A program made the translations under genes and the position numbers. The notes under the pieces are model-generated. The model did not search any database, was not told where the DNA came from, and worked only from the letters and a program-made list of their open reading frames with translations. A stretch of DNA of 64,000 nt from Aplidium turbinatum. Lineage: Eukaryota > Chordata > Ascidiacea > Aplousobranchia > Polyclinidae. The stretch spans positions 24,702,498 to 24,766,497 of the forward strand of contig OU964921.1 of assembly GCA_918807975.1 (NCBI GenBank). The letters run 5' to 3'. Numbering within the stretch: position 1 is the first letter of the stretch; each line of letters starts with the position of its first letter. Shown here one piece after another: positions 23,901 to 35,900 of this stretch.

Positions 23901-26900
23901 GATTATATTTGTCCAAATTGTTGCCCAAGATGGTGCTCACACGGCCCTGTACATTTCAGTGACCAACTTTAATTAATTTTATGTTGAATCAAATTTCAGC
24001 ATGTATGGGTTGTCAGATATAAAACTGATCAACTTTTAAGCACTCTACAGCTGAAAATAAGACTTTGTTATAAAATGAAAGTTGCAGCAGCAACTTACTG
24101 TTGAGCTTGTCCTCTCCACTGACGATGACGGCGGAGCAGCATGACTAATCGCCACGGATTCTTTTTCTGAAGTCGAGGTTTTCCCTTCTTCCTTTGCTTT
24201 TATAGATGACAGTAACAAGAAGACATTTTTCCCAAAATTCTTGCCAGCACTCTGTAACACGGTGAGTCTTGTTCGCCAGTTTCGTTCCCGCGATATGATC
24301 TCAGAAGTCATATTGAAAGTGTTGTCACTGTCGTCGACAGCGTCGTCTGTCTCCGAATAATCAACACCATCAGCCTTTGCAGATTCTAAACACACCCATA
24401 AACTGTCAGTTTCTTATGGGAGCAGATTAATTTCTTAATAAAAATTTGTAGATAAACTGGAAGTATGTGATTTTATAAATGTTTGTTAAAAATGCACACA
24501 TAACAACCTTTGCTGCCTATTAGAGGAGAGTAGTAGGCTAGCTACTTTTTTGGTAGAGGGACTACATTTTTGTTGGAATAGCGGTGTTACTTTTTTTTCA
24601 ATGTAGCGGTAGTGGTAGTGGGCTACATTTCTTTGAGTTGCACTCCTGCTTCTTTCCAATTTAAAAGTGAAAAAAAAAATTAATCGTATTTGGAGATTTT
24701 TTATGGAATCAATACATCAAAAAAACAAGCCACATTATTACTGAAAAAGTGACACCAACACCAGTCACAACTATGAGGATGACTTATTAGGTGTGTTGGT
24801 GCCATCGCGTGAAACGTCCGCGTGGAAAGAAGTCAATTGTAAAGACCTTTTTTCAAGCAGAGGCAAGTCCTTGAGCAGTGCCAATTTAAAATGTCCCTTC
24901 ATTCAATACAATGGTGATATTTCAAAAATAAAATTTGATAACAGACAGACATTGATGCGAAAATCTTTAAATTTGAAGACCACAAAAGCCCCAGCTCCGC
25001 AATATTCAGCGTGTTAGAACTACTAGGTATGATGGTTTGTGTAGGAAAAAATTTTGGGTCTAGTTTCAGTATTACCAATTTTACGGACTATTGAAATAAA
25101 GTAACAGACAGACAGATAGAATTGGGAAAAAAACACTAGTCAGCCTTCACATGCACTTTCTATCTAAATTCAGCTCCTAAACCCAATAGATCAATGTTTT
25201 TTTTAATTTGAGATCTACCCTCATCTTAAAAGTAGTATTTTTTGCTAATTCCTGATGCAGTGTTTGCGCAACAATTAGTTTAAAACCTTGATATAAAGTA
25301 ACGGACAGACATTAAAAAAAGTAACGGACAGACACTATCTCATTTCTGAAGTTTTTTGCTACACTGAACCAAGGTGATGGAAAAAATGTTTATTTCCGAA
25401 TAGGAAAAATTATGGTTTGCAATTTCGGAAAATTTTGGTTGAAAAAAGTTTGTTTTTTTTTACAAAAAAATTGTTTTAATATTCATAGGCTACCATTACA
25501 ATTATATACATAAATTACATACATTTCCGAATTTGTTGTCATGCATTTCCTAATAGTGGTGCTAGCTAGGTCCCTGCTTTTTCCAGCCCTGCTGAAGTGT
25601 TTTTCTACCCTTGTTCTTTCATTCCTTACTACATTTTTATATTCTTATCAATATTTGCATCATCATAGCGGTCACTTTTCACTAGTGGAAGATAAAAGCC
25701 ATTTATTTATTGGATATATATTCTTGAATATCTTTAATTCATGGAAATTTACGACTTTTTCAAGTTAGTTCTCACAATTTGAGTCATAGTATCACCAAAT
25801 GTGATGAAGTTCTGGTATGTAAAAGGAAACATTTCTCTCTCCTCCAGGAATAAGGTGTGGAGTGGCTATAGCCTGCACAACATCACTTATGGGTAAATCA
25901 TGGAAGTCCTCATCCTTTGGCCATCCCCATGTTGAATTGTTGATCTTGGACTTGGCTTTGGAATAACATTTGACAGTTACTCTCTCTTCACTTGCAATCA
26001 AAACTTGTCAATGACATTTGCAGCGAGTAACCAACAATTGTTAGAACAAACATCTTTGATATTTTCCTGACTCAAAACATGGTCTTCATTAACGAATCAC
26101 AATTATAATGGGAATTTTTTTTATAAAAAACGTACAAATAATTTTTTTTTCAATCTATAAAGGGGGGGGCCTAATGTGCTAGGGCTAGTTGCCACCTTCC
26201 CTTTCTGACTACATACCCAGTCATCTTTGACAGTTTTGGTGTTTAAAGCCTTATTTACAATCTACACAAATTCATCAAAAATATGGTAACGGATAGATAC
26301 AATATCAATTAACTTCCATAAATCTAGTGATTTAAATTGGAGGAAAGATAATTGTATAGGGTTGATATGTGCTGCCAAATGTGAGATAGTCAATATATGT
26401 TAGAAGTTAAAAAAACATATAGTTGTTTGTAAAAAAAACTATTTTGAGTTTTTTTGGTAACGGACAGACATGTGTGGCTTACCAAACTTGCATACCTATT
26501 TTTTAAACTATGTATCAAACACAGAGCTAATTTTTTTTATAATGTTTCATATATATGACTTCTCTAGATACATTGAAATTAGAAGAATAGAATAAAACAA
26601 AAGTCATTTACACCCTGTACCATTCTAAGTGAAATTTTAATGAAAATTTGCTTGTAAGCAGGTGGAGATTTCAGAAATTGAGAAAAAGTTTGTCTGTAAT
26701 GATAAAAACAAAGTAAGATTAAATATTTGCTGTAGAGACATAACCCTAACATTTGAACCTACTCAAACTTAACTGCGTTACAATTTTATTTTTTCTTACT
26801 CTGTCACACAATTTTGAAATATGCCCCAATGCTCCCATGACTTCCAGTGCTGAGGTAAAGAGACTTTTATCCGTTGGTAAAGACGTGCTGAAGCTGAAGC

Positions 26901-29900
26901 GGGCAGGACTCATCAACTCGCATTTTCAAATGCTCATGTTTTTGAAAGATGTGTACTTTGTGTAGTAAGCTAACAATAAACTTCTATAACAACGTTGAAA
27001 TGGCAGTTTGAACGAATGATATCACTCATCCTCAAAGGTCATTTTGATGTCACAAAGTGCTCCCTGTGTCAGTTTAAGATAAAAGTAGCGGGAAAAGTAG
27101 CGCCCGCTACTTCAGGCTGAGTAGAGGTGGCATGCTACTTTTATCGATAGGTCTATGACTATTCTGAGACGCGATTTGGATATATCCCAATTTAGAGACA
27201 GCCTTTTTCTGAGATATCTAAAATCCCTCAGTGGCATCTGTGTATTCAAAGAAATTAGCTTATAATATAGGTTAATCAAATGAAGTCTCAGCAAGAAAAA
27301 AAAGCAAAAAAACAATTGTCTAATGGCAACGTTTCATGATAAACAATAGCCTAGGGCTAGGCCCTAGGCCTAGAGGTTAATCAAAAAAGTATCAGCGAAA
27401 AAAAAGCAGTTAAAATCTGTGACGCAGGACACATGGTAATATTACGGTCTGCTACTATTCGGAAAAACCGATTGGGAGAGGCCGATTCGGAGAAATCCCA
27501 ATTCGGAGACTTCTAAAATCTCACAGCGGCATATGTTTATTGAAAGGAATTAGCTTATAACAGAGTTTAATCAAACAAAGCTTGAGCAAAAAAGTAGAAC
27601 AGTTGTCAAATGGCGTTTCACGATTAACAATTAGTGGTTAATCAAACGAAGTCTCAGCGAAAATGTCTCAACTAAAGTTACTTGGTATCGCTATAGTCTA
27701 TACTCGTAAGATATCAACCCATTTACATCTACCTCAAAAACGTCTACCCAAATGACCTGGCTAAAAATTCTCTAAATAAACAGAAGCCGTCGCTTGATTT
27801 AAGAAATCACCGAATGGGGTATCTTTGAAAAAGGCTGTCTCCGAATTGGGATTTCTCCGAAACGAGCCATTTCGTTAATTTTATGTGAGCAAATATTTTA
27901 ATTTAATAGTTAAAAACAATTTTAATTCGCTTTTTATTTTTTGCTAAATTTCAATTCAATTTATTTTTCTTTGTCAGAATGCAGAAGAAACGATATTGTT
28001 ATTGTGGAAATAATATGCAGTAACAGTAAAAACAAAAGGAAAAGGTGGCAAAATCATAATGTTTTAAGTGCAGACAGTTAGGTGCTTGCCAAATAGGTGC
28101 GCACACTGCAATGTCAGAATATTCAGGTGCGGTGCCAGGTTATTTAGGTGCTACTTCCAGTTACGTCTATTTCATTGGATGCATACTGCAGACGGGTCTG
28201 CTACTATTCGGCTAGTCCGATTCGGCTAGTCCAATTCGGCCAGTCCGATTCGGCTATTGCCCTATTCGGTTAAGTTTTGATATGTATTTTGTATTTTATT
28301 CCACAATATCGTTTCTTTTGCATTCCGACAAAGAAAAATAAATTGAAATGAAATTTCGAGCAAAATGTTTGAACTATTAAATTGAAATGTTTGCTCACAT
28401 AAAATCGACATGTATACTATGTCACCGTCTGTATGCAAACTTAGAATATATTAGAATCCTCAACTATTACAAAATTCCAAATCCAACGACGCCTTCTGTT
28501 TATTTAGAGAACGTTGTATTTTATTCCACAATATCGTTTCTTTTATAGTTGAAATTATCGAAGCTTTAAATAAGTGGGGTTAAGACAGGGGCGGGCAACT
28601 TCTCCAGTCGGCGGGCCTGATATGGGAAAATGAAGTACTTGGTGGGCCGGACTCATGAATTGCTACATTAAACGCGTATTTATCTACCTAGACAAGGAAA
28701 GAATCCTATTTAATGTAATGTGAACTTTAAGTTTAAAGCATAAAGACCAAAAACGGTCTTTAATGAATTTATTAACAATTAACGTAATGTAGCCTATACT
28801 TCAATAGCTGCTGAAGTCAATGAGACATCTGTGGTCGATCAAAGTTGTCACCTTCATTGCAAAGCAAACATACGGTAGCCTACTGCTTTCTTGCCGACTT
28901 GTGTGAAAAAGCGCTTGAGCATATTTGTTAAATTCGCGACACTCCTTTTCAACTTTACGTTTCTTGGCAAAATCCATAGGAAAATATTTATTGTAAATTC
29001 AAAATCTAATTCTAACTGAAAACAAAGTAACTAAAAACACAAAGAACTAAAGATTAACCAACAATCACTATTATTTGTATACGTTCTCCGTTTAATTATT
29101 ACACTAATTCGCCAAACTTCACTGGTCTATTTTTCCGGCTTGACACTGAAGGAGATTCTTACAAGAGACAAAGCAAAAGGACGGAAGGGCACGTTTATGA
29201 CAGAACATAACATGCTTGTCACTTGACTAAAAACCGAAAACAAATAATCAAAAACCTAAAAAATAACCAACAGTCACTATTATTTGACGTATATAGTAAG
29301 CAAGTCGTGGAGGATTGCGGCAGAGTGTGGCCGCGGGCCACATTGTGTAAAGACCGGAAACTGTCTGCGGGCCGCTCAAAATCCCGCCGCGGGCCGGATC
29401 CGGCCCGCGGGCCGTATGTTGCCGTCCCTAGGTTAAGACCTAACCACTGTGATCTTAAAACTAAAAAGTGAATTAAATTTATTTTTGAACTATTAATGTT
29501 TGCTCAGATAAAATTGACATGTATCCTGCGTCGCCGTCTGAATGCAAACTTAGAATATACAGTAGAATTCGCCTATATATAACTGCTTCGCTTATAACGT
29601 CAATTCGCCTATTACGTCACATTTTGCTCGGTCCCGGCAGAATTCCTATCTTTTACATACATTGTAGTTCGGCTACAACAACATCGCCTATAATGTCAAT
29701 TCGCATGTAACAGCACCCTTTATTGGTCCCCAGACGTCTTTTGTTCATTTATAACGTCACTTTAAGCCATCACCTTCACCACGAACGGTCAGTCTTTTAG
29801 TCCAGTTAGCGCTGCTGCTTGCAAAATGTCTTCCCTTTATTTCGCTACGTCGTTCTCAGCAGGGACTTTAATAACTGAATTAACTTTTTTTCCACGTGAA

Positions 29901-32900
29901 AAACTATCACGTGTAAAAAGCAGCTCTACAGCTGACCTTTAAACAACTCAAAGCAACAGTTGTACAATGTACGTGCAGTACTGTATAAACTAATTAACTT
30001 TTTTTTCCCGCGTGAAAAACTATCACGTGTAAAAAGCAGCTCCACAGCTGTGTCAAATCCGTGTCAAAACCGAAACAGCTCAAGATCAATGCCTTTTTTG
30101 CTAATAAACAATGAACTTTTCTACTACTGTATGTAACGAGCTGTATTGCGCAAATTTCCTGTAGGCTACCTTTCGCTGTAGGTTATTTTTTTTAAACAAT
30201 TTCTTTGTTTACTGTATTTTCTGCGTGCCTTTTGTCAGTTTGGTGGTACACAGTAACCCTGATTTGATTAAAGAAAGAGGTGTATAATCCAAAGACAGTT
30301 GTGGAATAGTTTGCGGTAGTTCGTCTATAACGTCAATTCGGCTATAACGTCAGTTTTTGCAAATCCCCTAGAGGTGCCGTTATAGGCGAATTCTACTGTA
30401 TTAGAATCCTCAACTATTACAAAATTCTAAATCCAACAACGCCTTCTGTTTGTTTAGAGAATTTTGTATTTTATTCTACAATATCAATTCTTTTATAGTT
30501 GAAATTATCGAAGCTTTAGATGAGTGGGGTTTAGACCTAACCACTGAGATATTAAATCATATTTATGACACCGGAAACATCCCTAGTGATATGGTACGTT
30601 CCATATTCATAACTTTACCAAAGAAAACCAGAGCAATAGAATGCTCACTCCACAGAACAATTAGCCTTGTGAATCATCTAAAGATCTTACTCCGAATCAT
30701 GATGATATTGAGACCAAAACTAAAATTCCAGGTCATGTAACGCCGAAACCCAGGTTTATTTTAAACTGCCACTTAGGTTTTAACTTCATTTTTTATGTCA
30801 AACGCTATTTGGCAACTGTCTTTTTTGCGTTGACACGTTTTCGTTAAGACTTTATCTCATTAGCCTCTATTGTTAATCATGAAAAATGTTGTTTTGATGT
30901 AAAACACTTATTTCGAACAAACCCAGACAACAAAATTTGTCATTTTTACATTGATTCAACGTCTGCAGACATTGAATCAATGTAAAAATGACGGATTTTG
31001 CCGTCTGGGAAGGCACTCAAAGGTAAACACTGGATAAAATGCAAGAAGGCAGAAGAAACAATATTGTGGAATAAAATACAAAATTCTCTAAATACAGAAG
31101 AATCGGACATACATCTCTCTGTTATCATTTTTAATGTAAAAATTCAAACTGTGCAGTAGAAATTTCCGATTTTAGTTTTGGTTTGCATACAGACGGTGAC
31201 GTAGGATACATGTCGATTTTATGTGAGCAAACATTTCAATTTAATAGTTCAAACATTTTGCTTGAAATTTCATTTCAATTTATTTTTATTTGTCGGAATG
31301 CAAAAGAAACGATATTGTGGAATAAAATACAAAATACAATTCAAAACTGTAGCCGAATAGGGAACTAGCCTAATCGGACTGGCCGAATCGGACTGGCCGA
31401 ATTGGACTAGCCGAATTGGACTAGCCGAATCGGACAAGCCGAATCGAACCAGCCGAAATGGGCCATTCCGACTGAAGACAGTGGCCTGTATGCAGAATTT
31501 TATCAAGCGGGAACCCTTTGAAATGCTTTTCGAAACAAAACAAATTTAAAAAAGGCCATTTTCTAATTACAACCAGCAAGTTACAATGTATAAGATTAAG
31601 GGTCACCAAATGGCAGACCGCCACGCTGTTATGTGCGGCCCACGGAAAGTATCAGCGTACAAGTATAACTAAAAATACTTTTCTTGAGGAGTTAAAGAGC
31701 ATGAAGGCAAAAAATATTTTCCGGGAAGCATATTTTCGCTTTGCATACGATTCCACCGACAGACCAATTAGATTGTAGTTCTAGGTGGGGGTCGTTTAAA
31801 GTTATTCCAATGCGATGTCCAACCACACTGTCCCAGTGGTTGATTAAAACGTCTGTTTTCGATTTTCGACATTGTCTATGGGCATAAGGTTGCTTATTTT
31901 AAGTTTGTAAATGTCATGTAAACAGTAAACACTATTGTGCGTTTCACCGTTATTGTGTTTCATGAGCAGTGTTCTGTTTATGCAAGTTTTTGTTGGCAAA
32001 ATAGGTCGGTGTGCCAACTCAATTTATAATAAATTGGCAAAACATTATAGCCTATATAAATTTAAAGGCTTTTTCTGGTTGTAATGCGAAAATATTTAGC
32101 TTTGTACTGCAAAATGTTGTTAATCAACAATTCTTGCCATGCTGATAAGCACCGCAAGTGACAGTTGTCTAATAATAATCAAAGAAAGACGGTTTTAGAG
32201 ACTCTTACAAAAAGGATGAAAAACCAATTCATTGGTTTTTTAGAGGGAATACTGTTCATGAATTACGATAGAAACGTTTTTTAGGTGATTTCCGCAAGCG
32301 TTTGTTTCATGGTGCCTGGTTTGTTTCTTCCTGTTATTGGAGCCTATTTTTCACTGACATGTTTGCAGGTCACTATTTGTTGCCTGTATTGCGATGTGTC
32401 AAACATTTCCAGTGTTGTACGCGTCAATGAAATAAATTGACGGCATCAGCGCGAATTGCCTAAAAACTTCACGGCGTAAAGTACTGCGTAAGCTCTTAAA
32501 GAAATTGACGGCGTTAACGTAAGTGCTAATTTCTAGAGCTATTTTAGCCAGTGTCTCACAAAACGGAAGTATTTCAACCAAGTTTAGGCTTGCAATAACT
32601 ATGTATACATAAAGAGCAGGTGTAATGTTTTGAGACTGTATTGTAAGTGGCTGCTTAGCCTATTAGTTATTTTCTTGTAGAAACACAAGCATTTTAAAAC
32701 GTTTGTCTGACAATCTGCTGCGTTTGGGACGCATAATGTCCTTTCCAAGTGAAAACATGCATTCCACAGTCACGCTGGATGGTATTGGACTATTGGTGTG
32801 TTGTATTTCGATTACTCGAATAGGGTTCTAAGCGTGCTGTGATGGTTTAGCACAGGGGTTCCCAACCTTTTTTAAACCGTGGCCCCTTTTGAAAATTTTG

Positions 32901-35900
32901 AAAAATCATTGGCCCCTTTATTTTTTTCAACCTATTGAAAAAATTAAGAAACGTCATTTTAATTAAAAAAACTTGTTTACACAGTAACCGATACTAGCAT
33001 TTTTATTAAATTTTAATTGATTTCTTTTGTTATATAGTGCTGGAGTGGACTTAGAGATGATAAATTAAAAAAATTATTATTGTTCAAATTTGTCCATGGC
33101 CTCCTTGAAGAAGGCTCATGGCCCACTGGGAGGCCATGGCCGTCAGGTTGGGAACACCTGGTTTAGCTTACATAAATATTTTAGCGAGGTCCACTGCACC
33201 AACATTGCTTTTTTCAGGGGCATAGAGCTCTTGAAATAAAGTATCTTCAACCTCCGCGATGTCCTTCATCGTTTTTTCGCTTCAACTCTCTCTGATCCCT
33301 CGTTCTCTATACTGGTCAGTGGTCACGATATGAGTGATCCCCATTTGACGAAATTCTTCCGCTTGTATTCCAGGTAGCCATTCCAACCAAAGTGAAAACC
33401 AGTAATTCGGATGTCACGCTAAGCCGGAATACATTGTGAAATTCTCATTGTGAAACGAAATTTTCCATGAAAACAAAAAATGACGCATAGTGCGTGACGC
33501 TTAAAATCGGCAAAATAATTGACGGCGCTATCACTTCCGTCAACTAAAAAATAAACTGACGGCGCTAGCCTCAGTGTCAACAAAAAGTTGACACCGTAAA
33601 ATGACGCCGTCAAATTGACGGCGTCAACGTACAACACTGAACATTTCCATGTTTACTGAAACTGTTAATTGCAAGATATCTTTTGTGAAGCGAAGATACC
33701 AATCTTGCTTGGCGATGAATATTCTGATGAAACCGCTCACCTCGCTATAAGTGCGCAAAACAAGTGTTAGAAGTCAAAAGTGTTGTTAAAGGAGTAGTGT
33801 TGTTCGGCCTGGCAGTAGTGTTGTTCGACTAATTTTGTTGCTACGGTATTAAGATAAATAGTAACAACATGTAAAGCTGGATACGAAATGCGTTCTTTTC
33901 TAGCGTAAGAGTCAACCTTCCTAAAATTGTATTAGTGCGGCCCGTCACAGCTCTCCTTAGTGCTAAAGTGACCCGCATGCAAAAAAGGTTGGTGACCCCT
34001 GTATAAGATTAATATACCATACTCAGCTTGCATTGATGATATTTTGTTAGTTTGCAACAGCTAGGTTACTCATTTGGATAGCACCGACCACAGAGCGCAC
34101 CTATTTGGCAGGCACCTAACTGTCTGCACCTGAAAGATGTGGACCCCTACTCTACTTAAATTCTGTTTTTTTTTGTAATTGTATGTTACAATAAAATTTG
34201 CAACACTTCCCAATTGCTTGCAACCCCAATAATACAACCACTCAATATCTTAAGTATATGCTTCATTGTAAGAACTACTGCAAATTAATTTATGCAAGTA
34301 GGCTAATTTTTAAACATAAAATTTATACCTGTTCCAGGATCATCTATTTCTTGAATTGTTTGTCTTTTTCTAGCCATGTACTTTGCTTTCATTGCTGCAA
34401 TTTTTTCAACTGAAATGGCTTGAGAAATTGACTTGATCTGATCCGTTGCTACTAATTTATCTTCAAACTTGGCTTCCAGTCGTTCAACCAACCGCTGCTG
34501 CAATATAAATGAATTCACTTCAGTAGCCTATTCATTTTTCTAGAGCTATTCTTCTGAAATCAAATTGTCCTTTTATCTACAAAGATAAGTGAAACAAACA
34601 AGAGATAAGAGAATTATCTTGAGTATTCTAAAACCCTGCATCGCCGAAAAAAAACTCAAAATTTCTGAATTGTTTTTTTTTTTAAAAGGGTGGTACAACT
34701 AACACAGAATTTGTAGTGGTAAAATTTGTTGCAAATATGCAACATTGTATTATAGAGGGTCAATTGAAAGTATTTTTTGTTTTATTTTTTTCACAAATAT
34801 TCAATATACTCTTCTTAAGTCATGTAATTTATAAAACATTTTATTGCATGCATGCAACATAGGGCGCTAGAGCCGCTACAGGGTTAAATATAAACAACAC
34901 TCTGTTGTGTGTATTCATTAGAACATTTTAACTTTAAACAAAAAATTAAAACTTATGTCACATTACCCTGTTTCGTTGCATTTTCTGAGTATCTTCGAGT
35001 CTTGATCGTTTGCTTGCAGGTTCTGTTGAGTATGAATCGTCAGCGGCCCCTGAGCCTTGGCCGACAGGCAGCCGCTTAACCTTACTTGGACGCTGTAATG
35101 TGATGTCCAGGGGAGCACTTTTATCAATGCTGTTAGAAGTTGCTGAAAAGTATAGATGGCATTTAGTGAATAAGAACAATGAGAACATGTATGCGACATT
35201 AATAAAACACTAAGGTTCAAGAAAAGATAACATAATTTATTCATAAGTAAGATACTCACCAATTTCCCCATTCAAATATGCTAACAAATCTTTTCTATCG
35301 GGACGCCGAACAACAGGAATGTCTTCAGCAGCTGCATGTCTAACATACAGTGGATGAGATAATTTCACATTCTTGATTAAAAAGTAGATCGACTCCAATG
35401 TATAATATTCCTTTGCACTTCCATCTTTGCCAGACCTACAAAATTAATGATACAAAATCACCAAATGGGCTGTTTTGGAGAACCTGATTCGAAGATATCC
35501 CAATAAGGAGACTTTTTGGAAATTTTGGACAAATGACCGAATAGAATAGTCTCAGCAAAAAGTAAACCAGTTGTCAAACAGTGCTTCATAATTAATGCGC
35601 TGGGAATTTTAAATACAATTGTTTAGCTTTTGATAGAAGTTCTCTAAAATTTCACAGCGGCATCTGTTTTTTTAAAAGGAGTTAGCTTATAATAGAGATT
35701 ATAATTAACGTGTCAATTAAAATACAAGTAGATTTTCAAGTTTGTACCACCAACCAACTCTTCAATTAAAATACAACTCTTCAATTATGTTAAATACAAT
35801 CTTTATTACATCAGTACACAAACTCTGACTGCCAGTGTAGCGGTTCAGGTTTCCAAATATTTCATTAATTTTTTTTTGAAAAAATAATTAAATTTTTAAC

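Larger units (their letters stand above)
24525..27140 (+). mobile_element. hAT element remnant with transposase C-terminus
   Basis: The transposase dimerisation region lies at about 26830-26965: [20 protein letters not shown] then [20 protein letters not shown] and a stop. This corresponds to the hAT pattern SAEVERLFS.G...KR..L....FE.LMFLK. Ends rich in GTAGC/GCTAC (AGTAGTAGGCTAGCTACTTT at 24528 and its loose inverse at 27085-27125) probably mark the element, with TAGAGG at both flanks. The rest of the transposase is not readable. Confidence 0.6.
28194..31470. mobile_element. Long-inverted-repeat element, copy E, with two insertions
   Basis: Begins GGGTCTGCTACTATTCGG with CTAGTCCGATTCGG modules and ends with inverted modules and GGGCCATTCCG. 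It is flanked by ACTGCAGAC (28185-28193) and ACTGAAGAC (31471-31479), a 9-bp duplication with one mismatch. A hAT (28586-29430) and a Tigger-like MITE (29560-30398) were inserted later. The element appears internally duplicated: the arm-plus-cargo unit occurs twice (28250-28585 and from 30400). Confidence 0.88.
31597..34001. mobile_element. hAT element, outer shell of a three-level nest
   Basis: The ends TAAGGGTCACCAAATGGC and AAGGTTGGTGACCCCTG are inverted (the first base is C in relatives), with a perfect 8-bp duplication TATAAGAT (31589-31596, 34002-34009). Subterminal TGTGCGGCCC motifs match the family of 37472-39026. It contains a second hAT at 32410-33639. The open frame at 31620-31778 ends STDRPIRL and is not recognised. 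Confidence 0.9.
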
